A stretch of 64,000 nucleotides of DNA from Sorghum bicolor (lineage: Eukaryota; Streptophyta; Magnoliopsida; Poales; Poaceae). Shown piece by piece: positions 1-10,162 of this stretch; within the stretch, counting starts at the first letter, position 1, and each line of letters begins with the position of its first letter. The notes under the pieces were generated by a model. It saw nothing but the letters and a program-made list of their open reading frames with translations. It was not told where the DNA came from and did no database searches. The position numbers and the translations under genes are program-made. The stretch covers positions 8,233,997-8,297,996 of the forward strand of contig NC_012871.2 of assembly GCF_000003195.3 (NCBI RefSeq). Reading direction: 5' to 3'.

Positions 1-920
1 TTTTGTACCAATTTTCTACCATCGTTCAAACACCAGATGTGATGCAATGTTTTTTTGTCCTCATGTAAGATCTCTACAACTCTTATTAAATTTATGCCCT
101 TTTCACAGCATTTTAATTACTTCTTATTGATCTTATGTGCTTTTATATAATTGCATTAATGATCATCACAAGAGCTGCCTCTCTTTTTCTTTCAGTTACA
201 CCTATAGATCTCTGCTGATCTACTTTTAAATTCAGCTCCCAAAATTCTGTCACAAGTTTATGAGAGTAACTGAATTGTCTTTACCAGCAGAAGCAGCTCT
301 TCATGGTGGCTTGTATGAAGCAGCAGGGGGTCGTCTCCTAGGTGTTTCCATGCATCATCGAATAAGTCCACCTCTCTTCATGTTAGAATGTGAAATGGGA
401 TGTGTTTTGCACAAATCATTTGTCATCTACTCGTCGCATTAAGTTTTCTTGAACTAGTTTTTTAGTCATCCTCAGAATGCATGTTGTCCACTTTGTAGTA
501 ATATATGCTGAGTTGTTACCCCTCCTACTGTGATGAACCATCAAAATTTCAGTGCTTGTATAGACGCCTTGTGTAGTTGCACTGCATGCAAATGTTAGTA
601 CACTGATATTCCATAATTTTACACCCTCCACCCCAAGTCAAACTGTTTTAAGATTGACCAAATTTATACCCCTCTTTGACGTTGTAGATGTTAGCACTGT
701 TCTCTACATACAAACTTCACTGTTCTCTACATACAAACTTTGATAAAATTTAGTACGGTTTTGACTTCAGGGTAGTCGAACCAAACAATCAAAAACATCT
801 AGACGATAGCATCCCAGCCTATTGAGTCCGTATAAGCTAAATGCAGACAACATTGGGCAAACAATAGCATTCATATTTCATTTCAGGCTGCATAAATTAT
901 ATGCTCATTTTTTCTTCTCT
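1..920. other. Unassigned leading region, possibly the 3' end of a gene
   Basis: A pyrimidine tract ending in AG at 194-195 resembles a splice acceptor. A short frame after it closes at a stop near 270, and a separate 60-codon frame spans 260-442. I recognise no protein family in either. The stretch could be the terminal exon and 3' UTR of a plus-strand gene lying left of the window, but the sequence alone does not show it. From 640 to 920 I see only AT-rich sequence with a short direct repeat of a TTCTCTACATACAAACTT-like segment near 692-742. Confidence 0.2.
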
Positions 921-923
921 TGT

Positions 924-1081
924 CTAGTTATTTGTTGATAGATTTTATAGTCAAATCTGTCAGATTTTTGATAAATGCGATCTAGTAGACAGTTGTAGCA
1001 CAAATCTTAAAACACAATTAAAAATATTGAAATCTGACAGATTTGGTACCAAAAAAAAAAAAACTGTCAACAGATAAATAG
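924..1081. repeat. Foldback MITE-like element
   Basis: The ends 924-941 and 1064-1081 are imperfect inverted repeats of 18 bases (CTAGTTATTTGTTGATAG against CTATTTATCTGTTGACAG read from the other end). Inner copies of AAATCTGTCAGATTT and AAATCTGACAGATTT add a second palindromic layer. The size of about 158 bp and lack of coding capacity fit a small foldback MITE. Superfamily is not determined, because no clear target duplication is seen. Confidence 0.5.
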
Positions 1082-1291
1082 CAAAAGTCAATAAATTTAT
1101 GAACTCTAGACGACGTCATCCCAGTCTTCTTTCTATGCCAGAAATTTCCAGGAAGCTTCGAAACATCTTTACAGTTCATATCAGTCGACCCTTACAAAGA
1201 TATCCATCCTGAATTTCTCCGAACGATGGTGGCATCTTCACACGATCCTCTTTTATTTCAGCATGTTCGTCTTATGTGGTCGACCAGCTGC

Positions 1292-1440
1292 TATAAATGG
1301 TTGAGATCGCAGACGCCAGGAAACGTTCTTATGAACCGCTCCACACTCTCTTCAAGTGTTCCGGGCATCATTTCTTATGCACATTTGCAAATTATTTAGG
1401 CACCATTTCGAAACGAAGAAATCTCGTATAATCATATATA
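1292..1440 (+). promoter_or_regulatory. Candidate promoter of the EF-hand gene
   Basis: Two TATA-like boxes precede the EF-hand coding region: TATAAATG at about 1292 and TATATA at about 1434-1440. The second lies about 80 bases before the ATG and would give a leader of roughly 50 nt. The first would give a leader near 200 nt with extra upstream ATGs, for example near 1332. Neither start site can be confirmed without transcript data. Confidence 0.35.
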
Positions 1441-1490
1441 GTTTAGCACTGTTGTAGTGTAGGATTTCTAGCGAAATTCCAACTTGGTGA

Positions 1491-1534
1491 CATGTTGGCA
1501 AAGATGGTCCTTATAACATGTTGGCAAAGATGGT
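1491..1534 (+). repeat. 26-bp-offset direct duplication over the start codon
   Basis: An 18-base segment (CATGTTGGCAAAGATGGT) occurs at 1491-1508 and again at 1517-1534. The second copy contains the annotated start codon and the first five codons of the EF-hand gene, and the first copy lies just upstream. The duplication therefore creates a second ATG context and an overlapping short frame (see 1492-1536). Confidence 0.85.
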
Positions 1535-1536
1535 GA
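1492..1536 (+). other. Upstream ORF overlapping the EF-hand start codon
   Basis: The duplicated ATG at 1492 opens a 14-codon frame ending at TGA 1534-1536. It is out of frame with the main ATG at 1518, since the offset is 26 bases, and its stop lies downstream of that ATG. If the transcript begins upstream of 1492, ribosomes starting here would pass the main start. Repression of the main frame is an inference; the frame itself is read directly. Confidence 0.5.
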
Positions 1537-2132
1537 ACCGTGACTTCCTCCTCTCGCTAGCGTCGTCTCTGCCGACGCTCGTCCTGCGCCCGCTGATCGC
1601 CGACAGCGTCTCGGTTGCCGGCAAGATCGTCGCGTCCGCTAGGGCGGCGCTAGAGTTCCTGGCGCGTGACGACACCGTCGTCAGCTGCTCCGTCCTCGAC
1701 GACGACGATCCTGCTCCGGGTTTGCAGCGTTCACCACACAGTGAAGAACCACCGGTGGTGCTGACCTGTGGCGACGCCGAGACCGTCACGTCGCGGCTGG
1801 GCCTACCCAGGTGGACGTGCAGCGGCGGCGGTGGCTCGTCGTCGGAGTGCCGAGCATGCGGCGCCGCGGAGGTCGTCGCCGAGGTGATGGCAGCGGGGGT
1901 GGTTGGCGGCGGGAGCGAGCGGGAGCTGGAGGAGGCGTTCCACGTGTTCGACCGCGGCGAGGACGGGTTCATCTGCGCGGCGGAGCTGTGGGCCGTCATG
2001 CGGAGGCTCGGGTTCCCAGAGGGCGCACGCTACGAGGACTGCCGGAGGATGATCCGTGCCTTTGATGATGACGGCGATGGCAGGATCAGCTTGCCGGAGT
2101 TTAGGAGGATGATGGAGAATGCTGCCTGCTAG
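1518..2132 (+). CDS. Calmodulin-like EF-hand calcium-binding protein
   Basis: This is a single-exon frame of 204 residues with two canonical EF-hand loops at the C-terminus. Loop 1 is residues 145-156 (DRGEDGFICAAE) and loop 2 is 183-194 (DDDGDGRISLPE). Both keep Asp at loop positions 1 and 5, Gly at 6, Ile at 8 and Glu at 12, so both should bind calcium. The N-terminal 130 residues are low-complexity: a hydrophobic stretch near 11-27, an acidic Asp run near 61-64, and a Gly/Ser-rich Cys-containing segment near 101-115. The family is the plant calmodulin-like (CML) proteins, calcium sensors that change conformation and bind targets. Two rather than four EF-hands places it with the shorter CMLs. 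The coding region is GC-rich, as in grass genes. The in-frame ATG at residue 5 is an alternative start. The target protein is unknown. Confidence 0.85.
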   Translation: MLAKMVNRDFLLSLASSLPTLVLRPLIADSVSVAGKIVASARAALEFLARDDTVVSCSVLDDDDPAPGLQRSPHSEEPPVVLTCGDAETVTSRLGLPRWTCSGGGGSSSECRACGAAEVVAEVMAAGVVGGGSERELEEAFHVFDRGEDGFICAAELWAVMRRLGFPEGARYEDCRRMIRAFDDDGDGRISLPEFRRMMENAAC

Positions 2133-2352
2133 GTTCGCCGATGTTGAGGATGGTGGTGAGGTTTGGACAGGATGGATTTGGCCGCTGGGCTGGGACAATG
2201 CAAAATCTGAATAGTACAAATTAATTGAAAAGAGCCAACAATAGCTTTAAGTACTGTAATACTAACAGCATCTTATTTCAGAGATGTAGCAACGTAGGGT
2301 ACTCCAGGAAAGTGTCACCAAGTTGAAGAGACGCTAAAGATTCATATAAGTA

Positions 2353-2802
2353 AGGCCTTGGCCTTGTTTAATTCCATTTTTTTTGCAAAATGGACATTGT
2401 AGTACTTTCGTTTGTATTTTATAAATATTGTCCAATCATAGACTAACTAGGGCTTAAAAAAATCATTTCGCAAATTACAGACAAATTGTGCAATTAGTTA
2501 TTATTTTTATCTATATTTAATGTTCCATGCATGTGCCAAAAGATTCGTGTAATAGAGAATCTGAATTTTTTTGCAAATTTTTTTGAGAATATCCCTTGAG
2601 AAAACTTTTTGAGCTACTGTAGCATTTTTGTTTGTACGTGGAAATTATTGTCTAATTATAGATTAACTGAACTCAAAAGATTTGTCTCACAAATTATAGG
2701 CGAACTATGTAATTAATTATTTTTTATTTATATTTAATGCTCTATGCATGTATCGAAGATTCGATTTAAAAAGTTTTTGACTTCTAAGAGGAACTAAACA
2801 CG
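2353..2802. repeat. Fused pair of GGCCTTGTTTAGTTCC-type MITEs
   Basis: The left end reads GGCCTTGTTTAATTCC and the right end is its inverted counterpart GGAACTAAACACGG. Two diverged monomers can be seen, at about 2353-2590 and 2600-2802. Both contain the order: TTGTAGTA-like start, an ATAGACTAACT-like segment, AAATTATAG, an ATTTAATGCTCTATGCATG-like segment. This family is very common near grass genes. The right end may have lost a few bases. Confidence 0.6.
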
Positions 2803-2905
2803 GTTCGTCTAAACGGTCATGTAGCCCATTTATACAGTTTAATAAATAGATATGCCTTTTCTGTATAGTTGGCGGTTTTATCTCATTTAAACTTTCGTTT
2901 TCTAA

Positions 2906-3148
2906 GGCCTTGTTTAGTTCTATTTTTTTTTTGCAAAATGTACACTGTAACATTTTTGTTTATATTTAATAAATATTTTCTAATTATGAATTAACTAGGC
3001 TTAAAAGATTCACCTCATAAATTACAGATGAACTGCGTAATTAGTTTTTATTTTTATCTAGCTTTAATGCTCTATGTATGCGTCTAAAGATTTGTTGTGA
3101 CGGAAAATCTGAAAACTTTTGCAAACTTTTTTGAAACTAAACAAAGCC
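2906..3148. repeat. Complete GGCCTTGTTTAG-type MITE
   Basis: The element starts GGCCTTGTTTAGTTC and ends GAAACTAAACAAAGCC, giving inverted ends of about 14 bp, and is about 243 bp long. Its interior follows the same segment order as the neighbouring MITE pair at 2353-2802. It has no coding capacity. It sits about 800 bp downstream of the EF-hand stop codon. Confidence 0.7.
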
Positions 3149-3184
3149 TAAGTTCAAGTGTGGCCATGTAGCATCGATAATAGT

Positions 3185-3370
3185 TACTCCATCCGTCCTC
3201 AAATACAATGCATTATAGCTATTTTGAGACAAAATAAGAGAGAGAGCGAAAGATATATGTACCCCTCACTTAACTTTCTAATTTATTGAAATCTAATCCT
3301 ATTTCACATGATTAAAAGATGTAATTTAGGTTTACTTATATAAAATATAGTAAACACTAACTACTTTCAT
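3185..3370. repeat. Stowaway-like MITE fragment
   Basis: The segment starts with ACTCCATCCGTCCTCAAAT, close to the Stowaway/Tc1-mariner MITE end CTCCCTCCGTCC. No matching right-hand inverted end is obvious, so the extent is approximate and the copy may be truncated. Confidence 0.4.
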
Positions 3371-4295
3371 CTGCTGTATTTTTATTTAATTTTTTTTTGC
3401 GAACGGGTATTTTTATTTAATTTAAGTACGGAACTCCTCTCAAATGTCAGGCAGTACTTCGTAAATAACAACTGACCGACTGGTTCGTGAAGCTTGCTCA
3501 CAGGAATGACGTGCCGACTATCCTGATAAACAAGAAGGCCTGGACGATACAAATTGACTTTTTTGGTATGAACGATATTAACATGACCTGCATGTAATAA
3601 AAATAAAAAGGAACAAAAAGAAGAAGGAAAAAACAGCACGACATCATTTTTAGTCCTGCACGTGCACCGCTGCGCCTTGTATCGTGTGCATGCTAACCCA
3701 CATCCGGCGCACGGGGCGCTCGCTGCCAAATGAGGTGGCTGGAATATACTACGATTAGATGGTTAATTGTTATTATTCATATATATGGTTAGAAAATATT
3801 ACAGCGTTTATAGAAAAAAAGAAATATCTCTAGAGGCTGTTTGGATCCTTCATTTTGAAGAAATTTTGGAATCTACTTAGGAGTTAGGACATGTTAGATT
3901 GCTAGGGATTAATTGACCCCCTGAATAGATTACCGGTCGGATTGCTTTGTTAATTTGAATAACCTAATCTTTAGATGCATACATAGAGCATTAAAGGTCG
4001 GGACTCCTAGGCTCGCGTTCCAGAACAACCGGACTCCTTAGTGGATTAGGTTATTTGGTTTGGAATCTAATATTCTATAACTTTTTCAAGCTCACATATA
4101 CATAAGCTATCTCAAATTCATAGGGTAGAAGATGAAAATGGATTCTATATGTATATTTCTAATCTCCAATTTATAGCACACTCTTCAACTCACTTTCCTA
4201 CAATAGAAATATAACATATAAGTATGTCCTTTGTATGACTTACAATAATATATAAATATATTCCATATACAATCATATTAGTTTAATTAATCTAT
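3371..4295. other. Unassigned, AT-rich, with a PIF/Harbinger-like MITE end
   Basis: No gene is recognised. A segment near 3835 carries GGCTGTTTGGATCC, a common end of PIF/Harbinger-type grass MITEs, with several unmatched arms following to about 4100. A 115-codon minus-strand frame at 3382-3729 has no recognisable domain and is probably chance. Confidence 0.3.
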
Positions 4296-4617
4296 GTCTA
4301 GAATGAATTCAATTCCAAAGATCTGGGTTCTAAAAGTTAATTTTATAGTAGGAACTGTTTGGTGGTCATAGTGGGCTCTCTAATACACCAGGTCTGCATG
4401 GGCTGCAATCACATCGAATTTGGGACGAAGAGGACTGGAGGGGCAGGGCGACGCAGCTGAGTTTTAGTCTAGAATGAATTCAATTCCAAAGATCTAGGTT
4501 CTAAAAGTTAATTTTATAGTAGGAACTGTTTGGTGGTCATAGTGGGTTCTCTAATACACTAGGTCTGCATGGGCTGCAATCACATTGAATTTGGGACAGA
4601 GAGGAGCCGAGTTTTAG
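4296..4617 (+). repeat. Tandem duplication, 171-bp period
   Basis: A block beginning GTCTAGAATGAATTC at 4296 is repeated from 4467 with few substitutions. The second copy is about 20 bp shorter near its end. Both copies end in GAGTTTTAG. The high similarity suggests a recent duplication. The second copy supplies the left target site of the Mutator-like element that follows. Confidence 0.85.
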
Positions 4618-4618
4618 A

Positions 4619-5597
4619 TCAAGATGGCAACGGGGTCCCGATCCTCGATGGTGATTTCATCCATTAGGGGATGAAGATGGGGCGATTTTTATCCCCACGA
4701 GGGGCTTAACGGCTGAATTGCATCCCCGTCGGGTGAAGCGGATGATAGAACGTTCTCTGTGTCCCGGTCCTCATCACCCGTCCGGGACCCCATAGTGCAA
4801 AGAGCCATCCCTAAATAGGCCTAAAAGCCCAGTGGAAATGAATTGGTCCAGCCCAAAAGCAATCATACAAAAGGATTTCTAACCCTAACTCGCATCCTCA
4901 ACTCGAACTACAGGCGCTGCTCTAGTATCGAACATCTCGATCCCATTGCCTTTCCCTTCCGCCTATCCCGAGGTTTCATCCCTTTGGCATCCCCCATGGA
5001 TTTCCCTCCTCCCAATTCGCAGCCCCTCCCATCCAAGTAGACCAAGCTAACGCCTCCCAATCTCGTCGTCCCGTCCGCGGCCCTCAAGGGCCGCTGCTGC
5101 TTGTGTTCGGACGACGTTGGTCCCTCCCCGTCCAAGCTGCAGCGCATCCCTTCTCCCAATCCTGTCGTCCCAGATACCGCCAGTTCAAACTTCAATCGAG
5201 CCCAACAAAGTTGTTGCGGATCCATGGAGGCAGATGCTGCACCTTGATGTCAGTAGGCCTTGACGTGAGGAGAACTGGTTGCTCTATCTCATTATGAGAA
5301 ATGAGAAATCTTTGTATAGTTAATATTGTTGCCATTGATTCCTGTCAATTTTTGTATCTTAAATGTGAAATTCATACTCTATTCTTTTTTCCTTATGCTA
5401 TATGATTTTTCCCTCATATTGTTTGATGTTCTGTGTTTCGGGGATGAGGACCCTGTCGGGGCTGGATTCCCCGTGCGGGGATGGGGACGGGGATGAATCT
5501 ATACCCGATAGCGGGGACGGGAGCGGGGGATTTTTAGAGAAGCGGGGAGCAAAACATTTTGCATATCCCCGACGAGGATGACCCTGTTGCCATCTTA
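4619..5597. mobile_element. Mutator-like element with 9-bp target duplication
   Basis: AGTTTTAGA occurs immediately left (4610-4618) and right (5598-5606) of this 979-bp segment. Its ends are inverted: the left reads AAGATGGCAACGGGGTC and the right, from the other strand, TAAGATGGCAACAGGGTC. A 9-bp target duplication is the hallmark of Mutator-like elements. The subterminal DNA is rich in short CGGGGA-type repeats. The interior (about 4840-5290) is less GC-rich and has short frames of 64-105 codons on both strands with no recognised domain. There is no transposase, so it is non-autonomous. It could be a Pack-MULE, but the source gene is not identified. Confidence 0.7.
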
Positions 5598-5606
5598 AGT
5601 TTTAGA

Positions 5607-6420
5607 CGAGAGACTTTTGGGCTGGTGATACTTGTCCTGAGAGTGCAATAAAAAGAGGTCGCACAAGGGTCGTCATCCTTTAGTTTGCGCCATGCTCTTG
5701 TGATACTTCTCCTGAGAGTCGAGACAAGTACGGTGACAGGAACAGGGGAAGAAACGAGCGATGCAGCTAGCTAGGTAGGTCAGTAGCTAGTCAATTCAGG
5801 TATTCAATGCTTAACTGATAGCACAAGCTTGAGCGGTACTTGACACGAACTGGTTTTGAGCCATGCTCTTTAATTTGTTCCTACAAAATGGTCATGAGCT
5901 CATTGTTGGCCCTTTACTCACTGTACATATATGTATTTACATTTCTGCATAAATGTCATGCTCTTTGTGTTTCACCTCGAGAGCAGAAGACCATCATACG
6001 TTACACTTAGGATTGTTGTTGTAGGTTGTTAACCTTTTTGGGTTGGATAAATAGAGAGCACTGCATAAACTTTGTTGTGCACTTCTCAGTTGTTATTCAT
6101 TTAATTTGACCGCTAGAAATAGAAAAAATTGTAGTGATATAATTCAATCACTCTTTTTCTAGACCACATCCACACCTGGAATTCCCTTGAGCATCTCCAG
6201 TTCTCCACCACACCGCATAGCCATACACTTTTTTTTTTGAGAAATCAGAAGAGGCAAGGATCCCCTACTAGTTATAGATATAAGTATATATCTAAATTAA
6301 AAGTATACAAAAGGGATGAGCAGGAAGATCAAGAAACAAAGAAAGAGACACGGATGGCGTTGCATTGGGGACCCCAAGCTTGACAGCATGCATGGATGTC
6401 CTATGCTAGGGAACATGGAT
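5607..6420. other. OMT array unit 1, flanking part
   Basis: This stretch contains segments shared with other units of the array. At 5630-5720 there are GTGATACTT and GAGAGTCGAGA-type segments, matched at 8810-8840. At 5840-5900 there is an ACTGGTTTTGAGCCATGCTC block, matched at 9275-9300 and 12250-12275. A partial second copy of the exon relic core (GGATGGCGTT to CATGGATG) lies at about 6353-6395. No open reading frame of note is present. Confidence 0.5.
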
Positions 6421-6553
6421 GATGGATGGCGTTGGGGACCCCAAAAGCTTGATAGCACACTGCACAACTGCACATCCATGGATTATTTGGTAGCTGAAGG
6501 TGTGATGACCAAAGCTTAATTTACCTCGGCTTGTAATAAGAGCACATTGTCAT
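6421..6553 (-). pseudogene. Relic of an OMT first exon (relic 1)
   Basis: Read on the plus strand, GGATGGCGTTGGGGA, CCC, AGCTTGAT, GC.CACTGCA, CCATGGATT, GGTAGC.GAAGG and CAAAGCT occur in the same order and spacing as in the antisense strand of the intact OMT gene at about 23540-23665. The CAT at 6551-6553 falls where the intact gene has its start codon. The frame is destroyed by small indels. Only about the first 45 codons remain, so this is a decayed tandem copy in the same orientation as the intact gene. Confidence 0.7.
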
Positions 6554-6937
6554 ACTGGTCGTCGGCGCTACTGGTCATCGGCGTATTCGGTAGCTGAAGG
6601 ATACCATGGTTTAATTCATCCAACCCAAATTGAAGCAGTGAACGTCCAAAAATTACCCTAAGGAATTCATACCTGATATTCCAGCTTGATCTAATTAAGA
6701 GAACACAAACTAATATAAGATTATCATTGTGCACATACCTAGATCAAGAAACTTCGATGTCTGCTTGATGTATTAAAGTCTAACACACTTTAATGTACCA
6801 ACAAAGAGCATTGTAATAGGGTCCACAAAAAATTGTTGTAGCTGGGATCCGAACACTTGGTCTTAATAGGTAGTGCACAGATATGTTTGCTCATTTCTTT
6901 AAAAAATCTGATGGAAAGAGTTATATATGTGTATACA
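6554..6937. other. OMT array unit 1, 5' flank of the relic
   Basis: This segment is similar to 9730-9870. Shared blocks are GTATTAAAGT, CAACAAAG..TATTGTAA and ACACTTGGTCTTAATAGGTA. It is the ancestral upstream region of an OMT copy. It carries the left target duplication of the LINE (ATATGTGTATACA, 6925-6937). Confidence 0.5.
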
Positions 6938-8647
6938 TTATCTTCTTAGACCATGAACCAGAGCAGGCAAAGAATCTGAAACTTTTGCTATGTGCTTTCG
7001 AGCAATTATCTGGGCTTAAGATCAACTTCCACAAGAGCGAGATTTTCTGCTATGGAGCAGCTAGAGAGATGGAGCCTTATTATACTAGTCTTTTTGGGTG
7101 TAATGCAGGGAAATACCCCTTCACATACCTGGGAATCCCAATGCACCATAGACAGCTCCTGAATTCTGATTGGAGAAGAATAGAAGAACGATTCCAAAAA
7201 AGACTCTCCTGCTGGAAGGCAAAATACTTGTCGTATGGAGGAAGGCTGGTCTTGCTAAACTCCGTCTTAAGCAGTCTGCCTATGTTTATGATGTCCTTCT
7301 TTGAGATTCCTAAAGGAGTACTCAAGAATCTTGACTTTTTTAGATCAAGGTTCTTCTGGCAAGGATCCTCAGACAAGCATAGTTATAGACTTGCCAGATG
7401 GGACATTTTGTGTCGTCCTAAGAACCAAGGGGGTCTAGGTATCCTAGACTTGCAATTGCAGAATAAATGCTTATTGTCCAAGTGGTTGGTGAATTTACTC
7501 AACACAGAGGGCTTATGGCAGACCCTACTGATAAATAAATATCTACGATCGAAAACACTTACCCAAGTCAAAGCCAAACCAAATGATTCACATTTCTGGA
7601 GAGGCCTCATGCATATTAAAGATGAGGTATTGGCTAAAGGTTCCTTTGATGTTAAAGATGGAACCAAAACGAGGTTCTGGAAAGACACATGGGTGGGAGA
7701 TAAGCCGCTAAAAGTAAAATACTCCTCCCTTTTTAATATTGTACGTGATCGCCACGCAACTGTGGCCAAAGTGCTGTCCACTAGTCCCCTGAACATCTCC
7801 TTTCGTAGGGCACTGGTGGGAAATAAACTTGTACAATGGCTCAATTTAGTAGCAAAGATTTATAGTGTTCGATTGGTGGCGGGTTCGGACTATTTTAGAT
7901 GGAACTTAACCAAATCCGGGTTATTTTCTGTTCGTTCACTGTATCTACATCTCATGATACAAAACCACCTTTTGCCCACAGGAAACTCTGGAAAATAAAA
8001 ATTCCTCTAAAGATCAAAATTTTTCTTTGGTTCCTACAAAGGGGTGTTGTTCTAACCAAAGACAACCTCACTAGGAGGAATTGGAAAGGGAGCCAGAAAT
8101 GTGTCTGGTGTAATAAGAATGAGACTATCCAACACTTATTCATTGATTGCCCTTTCACCAAGATGATCTGGAGGATTATTTTCTTTGCTACTAGTTTAAC
8201 TCCACCTAGATCAATTAACCATATGTTTGGTGCATGGCTTTCTAATCAGAATAAGAAGCTTAGAGATGTGATCTGGGTTGGGGTTGCTGCCATGTGCTGG
8301 GCCATCTGGCGCTGCCGGAATGATGCTATTTTTAACAATCTCAAAACTAACTCTTTTATATAGGTTATTTTCAGGGGAGTGTATTGGCTCCGCTTTTGGG
8401 CCTCACTGCAGCGTGATGAGCAAACCAAGGACGTCCTATCTTCGATAAGCAAGACATTAGAGATTATTGCTTTAGAGATATCTCATAAAGGCTGGAAACA
8501 TTTTTATTGTTTACTTTAGAGTCCTGGTCAATGTCTCAGACCATGGTTTGCTTTCACTCCTTTCTAATCCCAAACATTGTAATAATTGGCTGTGTACATC
8601 CCTGGATGTAGAGGCCGGATATTGTTTTTATCCCTTATCTAAAAAAA
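6938..8647 (+). mobile_element. 5'-truncated LINE (non-LTR retrotransposon)
   Basis: The insertion begins inside the reverse transcriptase, just after where YADD would stand (IIFLDHEPEQAKNLK), and continues through the thumb/linker region (FTYLGIP, LSYGGRLVLL, FFWQG). A zinc-binding zf-RVT segment with CVWC...HLFIDC follows at about 7980-8190. The frame shifts near 7960-7990, so two overlapping frames (to 7998, and 7899-8363) cover the protein. A 3' UTR of about 280 bp ends in an A-rich tail at 8641-8647. Target duplications ATATGTGTATACA (left) and ATATGTGGTATACA (right, 8648-8661) flank it. Paralogous DNA near 16829 and 25480 lacks the insertion, which confirms both boundaries. The copy is dead: truncated, frameshifted and without the catalytic YADD. 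Confidence 0.85.
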
Positions 8648-8661
8648 ATATGTGGTATACA

Positions 8662-9117
8662 GGTATATATGAACAGGGGTCACATCCTTGTAGCTATCCT
8701 GAGTGTAATATAAAATATAGTGATTGGTGAAACCTTTGGCACACAACATTTTTCGTACTAGTCATCAGTGCAATAAGAAGATCACGAAAAAGCCATTCTT
8801 TGGGCCACGCTTTTGTGATACTATCGAGAGTCGAGATCAGTGGTAGGAAGAAACGAGAGGTAGCTAGGTATAGTAGCAGTCTTTTCAGGTCTTGGTCACA
8901 TATATGCGTACAATGTTACCAAAACCACTGCATCCTGCGGTGTATAGCCGTGTAGGAACTAAGACCATTGAATCCAACACATCGCTGGGGTAACTTTCAA
9001 CGACTAGTCCATTAGCAACTAATTCTTTGAGAGTGATGTTTTATTTCCATCATATCTGCTTGTTGGTTTCTTAGCTCTTATATATGAAGGTACCTGAACT
9101 TCAGAAGGCAACAGGAA
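8662..9117. other. OMT array unit 2, upstream-type segment
   Basis: From GGGTCACATCCTTGTAGC onward this matches 16845-16980 and 25487-25640, with shared blocks AAATATAGTGATTGGTGAA, CAGTGCAATAAGAAGATC and CTTTTGTGATACT. The part from 8955 (CAACACATCGCTGGGG) matches 11648-11760 and 25735-25850. No gene is present. Confidence 0.6.
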
Positions 9118-9246
9118 CATGGATTGTTTTGGGAACCCAAAAGCTTAATTGATAGCACACTGCAGGGCCATGATTATTTGGTAGCTGAATTGAAGGCATG
9201 GACACCAAAGCTCAATTTTCCTTGGCTTGTCAGAGCACATTTTCAC
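9118..9246 (-). pseudogene. Relic of an OMT first exon (relic 2)
   Basis: The order CATGGATTG, GGGAACCC, AAGCTTAAT, GATAGCACACTGCAGGGCCA, GGTAGCTGAA, GGACACCAAAGCT, CTTGGCTTG, AGAGCAC matches the antisense of the intact OMT first exon near its start codon. Indels destroy the frame, and the ATG position has decayed to CAC at about 9244-9246. Orientation is the same as in the intact gene. Confidence 0.65.
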
Positions 9247-10162
9247 CGCTAATTGTGGGGCACCACTGGTGTAAACTGGTTTTATTTGTGCCACATGCTC
9301 TCTGCTCCTATAATCTCGAGTGGGACATGGTGTGTGAATAACTGTTTAATTTTGGATTATTAATACCAGGGCTTGATATTTAAAAACTTGGAATGTCGGA
9401 ATCAATTATCCATTTATTTGCCTTCCTTCAATAATATGTTTTGGTCAATAATTATACTCTGCCGAATATATATACTTATGTACAAAGCACTTTATTTCCA
9501 CACCATTATAATTGTCACGTTTTGAAGACATACCACTATAATCTAGAGAGATCGATATGCTGGATCTCATTTGCATGTAGATGATGCTGTGTGGTTAAAC
9601 TCTTCCAACCCAAGTGCTTAAGTGAACGTCCAAAATGTACCCGAATGAATAAATACACGATATTTTGGTTTTCTCTAGGGAACACATACTATGAGTGTTA
9701 TTTTGATCAGAAAACTTTGATTTCTGCATGATGTATTAAAGTACATCATACCTTAATGTCCCAACAAAGGGTATTGTAAGGAGTCCATACCAATTTGTGG
9801 CAATTGGGAATGCTAACACTTGGTCTTAATAGGTAAGTAGTGCCATAAATAACTTAAATAAAATGTCCTTGCTCATTGAAGAAAATAATGTTACATAGAA
9901 TGCACTGAGGAACATAAACTCTGGGACCGTGGGTACATAAATACTCCCTCCTTTCCAAATGCTAAGTTGTTTTTTTATAGCTTTTGCTATATGTTTAGAC
10001 ATAACATATACAAGAGTGCATAGAAAAATATATTTAGTAAAACCAAATGACTTATATATAATTTGAAATGAAGCGACTAGAAGGTTTTCATGACGCGCAA
10101 TCCCTAGGCGTTTCTGTTAATCTGCTGGTCTTGGATAGACATTGTTCATATAAGCAAGCCAC
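9247..10162. other. OMT array unit 2 flank with a Stowaway-like MITE (about 9944-10073)
   Basis: The part up to 9880 is AT-rich and partly matches unit 1 (6700-6880) and unit 3 (12225-12440). A Stowaway-like end ACTCCCTCCTTTCCAAAT begins at about 9943, and the opposite arm fades near 10073. The block before 10163 is the 3' flank of the OMT half-gene. No reading frame of note is seen. Confidence 0.45.

Noticed and set aside
1511..2219. Minus-strand and third-frame ORFs over the EF-hand gene
   Set aside because: They are shadows of the GC-rich coding sequence and lack any motif; the EF-hand frame explains the region.
6883..8363. Functional reverse transcriptase gene
   Set aside because: It is 5' truncated before the catalytic motif and frameshifted near 7960-7990, so it is listed as a dead LINE insertion.
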